Source: DASWJZ01 sp963814905
GTDB lineage: Bacteria; Pseudomonadota; Alphaproteobacteria; Rhizobiales; Afifellaceae
Assembly: GCA_963814905.1 (NCBI GenBank)
Contig: CAWFEM010000012.1
Coordinates: forward strand, 62,001-126,000
DNA: 64,000 nucleotides
Direction: 5' to 3'
A program made the translations under genes and the position numbers. Shown piece after piece: positions 60,364-64,000 of the stretch (positions are counted from its first letter, which is position 1; each line of letters opens with the position of its first letter). Below the pieces are notes generated by a model. The model did no database searches. It saw only the letters and a list, made by a program, of their open reading frames with translations, and was not told the DNA's origin.

Positions 60364-60389
60364 GAGGTGGCGGTGGATGCCGCCACCTC
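60364..60389. terminator. Bidirectional hairpin between convergent genes
   Basis: GAGGTGGCGG and CCGCCACCTC form a perfect 10-bp stem with the 6-nt loop TGGATG. It sits in the 37-bp gap between the exporter stop and the end of the convergent epimerase gene. No T-tract on either side, so termination efficiency is uncertain. Confidence 0.6.
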
Positions 60390-60395
60390 AAGCCC

Positions 60396-61295
60396 TCAGC
60401 CTTCGCCGACGTTCTTGCGCCAGGGATGCTCCTGCTTGAAGCCCAGCACCTCACGGATCTTCCTGTTTGAGAAGAGCGATTGATATTCGCCGAGATCGCT
60501 CTTCACCGGCACGTTCGGGTAATAGCGCTTAAGAAGCTCCTTGGTCGGGAGCGCCGCGGAGGTGTCGTCGTTGGCGGCGTTGAAGACCTGGAAGCCGAGC
60601 CCGTCCTTCTCGATGCAGAGCTTGACGATCTGGCCGAGGTCGCGCGCGTCGATATAGCTCCACGCGATCTTCTTGCGGAAAGCGGGGTCGGCCTTCCAAT
60701 GCGGCACCTGCTTCTCGTATTCGTGCGGCTCGATGACGTTTCCGATCCGAAGCGCGTAGATGTCGAAGTCGCCGCGAAGCTGGAAGGCGCGCGCGGTCTT
60801 CTCGTTCACGACCTTCGACAGCGCATAGGAGTCCATCGGGTTGACGTCGTAGTCCTCCTCGAACGGGAGGTACTCCGGATCGCGCGGCTCGTTGGAGAAG
60901 ACAATGCCGTAGGTGGTCTCGCTCGACGCGATGACGATCTTCCTGATGCCGAGCTTCGTCGCCGCCTCGATCACGTTGTAGGTGCCCATCACGTTGATGC
61001 GGAAGAGCTCGTTGTCCGGCACGATCATGATGCGCGGGATGGCGGCGAAGTGGACGACGGCATCGACCGGCTGCGGCGTTAGCACGGGGTCGAACTCGTG
61101 CAGTCCCGTATAGCTCGACATCGCGTTGAAGACCTGTCCGGAATCGGTGATGTCGGTGATCAGCGTGCGCACCTTGGGATTGTCGAGCGGCTTCAGGTCG
61201 AGGTTCAGCACCTCGTAGCCGGCGTCGACGAGATACTGCACGGCGTGGCGACCGGCTTTGCCCGAGCCGCCGGTGAACATGATGCGCTTCGACAT
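60396..61295 (-). CDS. NAD-dependent epimerase/dehydratase (extended SDR)
   Basis: 299-aa extended SDR. Cofactor motif MFTGGSGKAGRHAVQYLV, acidic residue after beta-2 (LNLDLKPLD) for NAD, AVVHFAAIPRI, catalytic Ser/Thr in VIASSETTYGI and YxxxK in SYALSKVVNEKTA. RIGNVIEP is typical of the substrate domain. Related proteins include uronate dehydrogenases and sugar-nucleotide epimerases. It is 119 bp downstream of a DUF3830 gene in a same-strand group with a 2OG oxygenase and an amidohydrolase, so a catabolic dehydrogenase role is as likely as nucleotide-sugar synthesis. Confidence 0.88.
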   Translation of the reverse strand: MSKRIMFTGGSGKAGRHAVQYLVDAGYEVLNLDLKPLDNPKVRTLITDITDSGQVFNAMSSYTGLHEFDPVLTPQPVDAVVHFAAIPRIMIVPDNELFRINVMGTYNVIEAATKLGIRKIVIASSETTYGIVFSNEPRDPEYLPFEEDYDVNPMDSYALSKVVNEKTARAFQLRGDFDIYALRIGNVIEPHEYEKQVPHWKADPAFRKKIAWSYIDARDLGQIVKLCIEKDGLGFQVFNAANDDTSAALPTKELLKRYYPNVPVKSDLGEYQSLFSNRKIREVLGFKQEHPWRKNVGEG

Positions 61296-61414
61296 GAATT
61301 CGAGCCCCTTTTCGATGCGTCGGAAAGCGATTGCGGGAGCGTTTCCAGAGGCGCGTTCAATCGGAAGCGAAGGCGCTCATGTCAAGCGGCAGGCGGCGGA
61401 AACGCCGCGCCGGG

Positions 61415-61888
61415 CTAGAGCCGACCGACTTCGAGCGTCTTGACGCCCTCGACCCGAATGCTTTGACAAACCGAGGCGAAGCTATCCAGGCCCTCCACCA
61501 TGCGCCCGAAGATATTGCAGGGCGTCCAGCCGAGCGGGCCGAAAATCCGCCCGCCGTCGCCATAGAACATGCCGAGTTCCCAGAGCTCGTCGCTGAGCCC
61601 CTTCATCAGGCCTTTCGCCTGGTAGAACCACAGGCAGTCCCCCGCCACCGGAAAGCAGGTCTGGTTCTCCGCCGGGATGCCGCGCGGGTCGAAAGTCTGC
61701 GCCTCCGGCGGCAGGCCGAGCATGATCTCCGGGCCTGCGAACATCGCGTGCATCGCCGGGATCTGGACCGGCTTCGTCAGCGCCTGCCAGATCGCGGCGC
61801 AGGTCTCCGGCGCGTTCTCCTCGTAAAGATGCACGGTGCCCTGGACGCCAGCGTCGATGAATTTGAAATAGAGCTTCTTGCCGGACAT
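61415..61888 (-). CDS. DUF3830 family protein (cyclophilin-like fold)
   Basis: 157 aa. It starts KKLYFKFIDAGVQGTVHLYE and has the family features EENAPETCAAIWQAL, GPEIMLGLPPEAQTF, the FPVAGDCLWFYQAKG block and the C-terminal PLGWTPCNIFGRM, then VEGLDSFASVCQSIRVEG. No signal peptide or catalytic motif is recognised. DUF3830 genes commonly accompany catabolic hydrolases and transporters of nitrogenous compounds, but no function is established. It lies 19 bp after the 2OG oxygenase. Confidence 0.85.
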   Translation of the reverse strand: MSGKKLYFKFIDAGVQGTVHLYEENAPETCAAIWQALTKPVQIPAMHAMFAGPEIMLGLPPEAQTFDPRGIPAENQTCFPVAGDCLWFYQAKGLMKGLSDELWELGMFYGDGGRIFGPLGWTPCNIFGRMVEGLDSFASVCQSIRVEGVKTLEVGRL

Positions 61889-61907
61889 GGATGTTCCTTC
61901 GTCTTGA

Positions 61908-62909
61908 TCAGGCGGTCTTGCGGTAGGCGTAGTTGGCGTCGATCCGCTCCATCAGATAGTCGCCGTAGCGGACCGCCTCGAACTGCGCCGGGTGGTCTTC
62001 GCCGCAGCAGTTCGGCAGGGGGCCGATCATCGCGTCGGCGCTTGGATCGTAGAAATAGGGCATCGAATAGCGCTCCGCACCCGACCGGTTGATCACCCTG
62101 TGCGGGGTGGAGGACCAGAGCCCGTTCGTCAGACGCGATCCCATGTCGCCGATATTGACGACGAAGGCGCCGCGAAGCGGCGTCGCGTCGATCCATTGAC
62201 TGTCGGGCCCGCGGACCTGAAGGCCGCCGTTCTGATCCTGCGCGAGCACGGTGATGAAGCCGTAGTCGGTATGGGGCGCGGAGCCGAATTGCCTGTCGTC
62301 GGCATCCGCCGGGCTCGGGGGATAGTGAAGGAGGCGGAGGAAGGTCGTCGGGCGCTTGAACAAGTCGTCGAGACCGTCCGGCGCGAGGCCGAGGGCAACG
62401 GCGATCATACGTGTCATCCGCCGGCAGAGGCGTCCGAGCGCCGCGTCATACGCGCCGATCGTCTCGTGGAATGCTGCCGGCCCCTCCGGCCACTGGTTCG
62501 GGCCGTCGAGCGGGAACGTCTCCGTTCCGGGCGCGACCTCATGCATCAGCATGAAGGATTCGCTCAGGTTCGGCTTCACCGCCTTCTCGATCGAGGAGGT
62601 CACGATCAGCGAGGAGGCCATGGCCATATAGCCGCGATGCGCCTTGTTGATCTTGACCCGCTGCTTCTCCTCGAGCGGCAAAGCATGGAACGCGGCGTTC
62701 ATGGCGAAGGCGTCGTCGATCGTCGCCTGGTCGACGCCGTGATTGACGATGTAGCAGAAGCCGAACTCGCGGCATGCCGCGTCGAAGGCGGCGGCGATCG
62801 CACGCAGCGATGCGGGGTCGTCGCCATGCGCCGACGATCCGAGGCCGTCGAGATCGACGATCGGGAGACCGAGGGTCTGGTCGACTTGATAGAATGCTGT
62901 CGTCATCAT
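61908..62909 (-). CDS. 2-oxoglutarate/Fe(II)-dependent oxygenase, isopenicillin-N-synthase family
   Basis: 333-aa oxygenase. N-terminal DIOX_N part: LPIVDLDGLGS, FDAACREFGFCYIVNHGVD. C-terminal jelly-roll: iron ligands His and Asp in SAPHTDYGFITVLAQD and His in WSSTPHRVINRSG; the 2OG-binding Arg and Ser in RYSMPYFYDP. It begins at ATG 62909, overlapping the amidohydrolase stop (ATGA); a second ATG follows at 62906. It hydroxylates or oxidatively cleaves a small molecule, probably one processed by the amidohydrolase. No deacetoxycephalosporin-type cluster is present. Confidence 0.9.
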   Translation of the reverse strand: MMTTAFYQVDQTLGLPIVDLDGLGSSAHGDDPASLRAIAAAFDAACREFGFCYIVNHGVDQATIDDAFAMNAAFHALPLEEKQRVKINKAHRGYMAMASSLIVTSSIEKAVKPNLSESFMLMHEVAPGTETFPLDGPNQWPEGPAAFHETIGAYDAALGRLCRRMTRMIAVALGLAPDGLDDLFKRPTTFLRLLHYPPSPADADDRQFGSAPHTDYGFITVLAQDQNGGLQVRGPDSQWIDATPLRGAFVVNIGDMGSRLTNGLWSSTPHRVINRSGAERYSMPYFYDPSADAMIGPLPNCCGEDHPAQFEAVRYGDYLMERIDANYAYRKTA

Positions 62910-64000
62910 GCCATGCCTTCTTTTGCGAAGAGATGTTCGGAGGCTTTCCAGACGCGTTCGGCGACGATCTGCGCCTCGGCGATAAGCTCTGTCTCGTCGA
63001 ACCGCGTGAGCGTCCCGCCGTCCACGAGGAGCTCGCCGTCGACGAAGACGTAGCGCACGTCGCTGCCGTTGGCGTTGTAGACCAGGTTGGTGATGAGGTT
63101 CTGGCGGCGCAGCGGATTGCACCAGGACGTGCGCACGTCCACCAGTTGGATATCGGCTTTCTTTCCGACCTCGAGCGACCCGATCTCGCGGTCGAGCCCG
63201 AGACAGCGCGCCCCCTCGATGGTCGCCATCCGAAGCACGTCGTAGGCGTTGCGCACGCTGACGTCCTGGAACAAGGCGCGCGGGATGACGATCGCCGAGC
63301 GCATGACCTTGAACATGTCGTTCGACAGCCAGTCGCTGCCGAGGGAGACGTTCACGCCCGCGGCGTAGATCTGCTTCATCGGCGGGTAGTAGCCGCGCTT
63401 CGCCACCAGGAACGCGGTGTGTGACATGCAGGCGCCGGTCTCCGCCATGATCGCGATGTCGTCTTCGTCGAAATAGACGCAATGGGCGCCGATGAAGTCC
63501 GGGCCGAGCAGGCCGAGCTCCTTCAGGAGCGGCACCGACCGCTTGCCCCAGGCCTTGAGCATGAACTCGTTCTCGCCGGGCACCGAGCAGAGATGGGTGT
63601 GGAGGCCGACGCCGTGCTTGCGGGCGAGCTCGCCGAGCCGACCAAGCGTTTCGGGGCGGAGGCGATCGGGGCCGTCCGGCGCGACGCGGCAGGTGATGCG
63701 GCCGCCCGCCTTGCCGTGCCAGTTCTCGAAGAGCTCCTCCGCCTCTTCCAGTCCTTCTTCGACCAGGCGCGGATTCCATTCGCGGTCGAGGCGGCCGAAG
63801 CCGATCTGCGAGCTGTCCACCTCGCGGATCTCGGCGCCGACGATCCCACGCAGTCCGACCGCCTCGATGATGCGGGCGGACTGCGGCTGGTGCCACCAGC
63901 ATTCGTTGATCGTGGTCGTGCCGGTCTTCAGCATCTCCACGCCGTGCACCATGCCGGGAAGCAGCACATCGTCCTTCTTGATGACGTTCTCATGCATGCC
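62906..64000 (-). CDS. Amidohydrolase family deaminase/hydrolase (ATZ/TRZ-like), N-terminus cut by window edge
   Basis: At least 364 codons; the gene runs off the right edge, so the first HxH metal motif is probably outside. Visible metal ligands: His-x-His in GLHTHLCSVPG, His in FIGAHCVYFDEDD, Asp in VSLGSDWLSND. LKTGTTTINECWWH and the end YVFVDGELLVDGG are typical of the chlorohydrolase/guanine-deaminase-type subgroup. It starts the operon with the 2OG oxygenase, DUF3830 and probably the NAD epimerase. The likely reaction is hydrolytic deamination of a nitrogen heterocycle or amine. Substrate unknown. Confidence 0.88.
   Translation of the reverse strand, partial: GMHENVIKKDDVLLPGMVHGVEMLKTGTTTINECWWHQPQSARIIEAVGLRGIVGAEIREVDSSQIGFGRLDREWNPRLVEEGLEEAEELFENWHGKAGGRITCRVAPDGPDRLRPETLGRLGELARKHGVGLHTHLCSVPGENEFMLKAWGKRSVPLLKELGLLGPDFIGAHCVYFDEDDIAIMAETGACMSHTAFLVAKRGYYPPMKQIYAAGVNVSLGSDWLSNDMFKVMRSAIVIPRALFQDVSVRNAYDVLRMATIEGARCLGLDREIGSLEVGKKADIQLVDVRTSWCNPLRRQNLITNLVYNANGSDVRYVFVDGELLVDGGTLTRFDETELIAEAQIVAERVWKASEHLFAKEGMA

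Noticed and set aside
1..64000. tRNA, rRNA, phage, toxin-antitoxin or classical defence genes
   Set aside because: None was recognised by motif or structure on either strand; gaps are short and mostly accounted for.

Overview
The window is GC-rich, gene-dense DNA from an alphaproteobacterium, most likely of the order Hyphomicrobiales (Rhizobiales). This is inferred from the gene content: DUF6065, DUF1326/DUF2182 and DUF3830 proteins, a rhizobial-type class III cyclase with a TolB/FlgO-like region and TPRs, Ku with multidomain LigD, an ESFPASDP-tagged cysteine hydrolase, and two copies of a GCCGGGCTTGACCCGGC-type palindromic intergenic repeat. I saw no rRNA, tRNA, CRISPR array, transposase or phage gene. 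The left edge cuts a DUF2298 membrane protein and the right edge cuts an amidohydrolase.

Region 1 (about 2.0-19.2 kb) is an amino-acid/imino-acid catabolic island. A GntR/FCD regulator precedes a plus-strand run: branched-chain-type ABC importer (LivKHMGF-like), cupin, DadA-like FAD oxidoreductase (frameshifted), Cys/Cys proline-racemase-family protein, a 606-aa fused glutamate-mutase-like B12 protein, and a Ser/Cys proline-racemase-family protein. A convergent minus-strand operon holds aldehyde dehydrogenase, an SDR lacking the usual Tyr, an enolase-superfamily enzyme and two DapA-family lyases. Epimerase + FAD oxidase + DapA-family enzyme + ALDH is the enzyme set of bacterial 4-hydroxyproline degradation. 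The B12 mutase-like protein between two racemase-family genes is not part of that known pathway and is the most interesting feature here.

Region 2 (about 19.7-33.3 kb) starts with a HAD phosphatase and a PAS-GGDEF diguanylate cyclase, then a sugar/sugar-acid catabolic locus. A FadR-type regulator with a Ldh-family dehydrogenase (frameshifted), an ABM monooxygenase and an alpha/beta hydrolase runs leftward. A ribose-type ABC importer, SDR, fuconolactonase-like amidohydrolase, FMN 2-hydroxyacid dehydrogenase and D-apionate-lactonase-like protein run rightward. An inverted repeat overlapping a good promoter lies between the two arms, and a strong terminator follows the binding-protein gene.

Region 3 (33.3-50.5 kb) holds a mosaic palindromic repeat, the NHEJ genes ligD and ku with a BRCT/TPR protein and a small hydrolase, a P1B ATPase with a diheme cytochrome c, a nicotinamidase-like hydrolase, a FemAB/BioF2-like acyltransferase, DUF924, a FATP-type acyl-CoA synthetase, TusA, a D,D-carboxypeptidase, an M20 hydrolase and a DUF1326-DUF2182 pair (DUF2182 frameshifted). 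Region 4 (50.8-64 kb) is rich in signalling: two class III cyclases, one coupled to a 36-residue-repeat coiled-coil protein, and a secreted YHS/ankyrin pair. It also has a DMT transporter, an MsbA-like exporter, and a terminal NAD-epimerase / DUF3830 / 2OG-oxygenase / amidohydrolase catabolic operon. Three genes carry single-base frameshifts, so either recent decay or assembly error must be considered.
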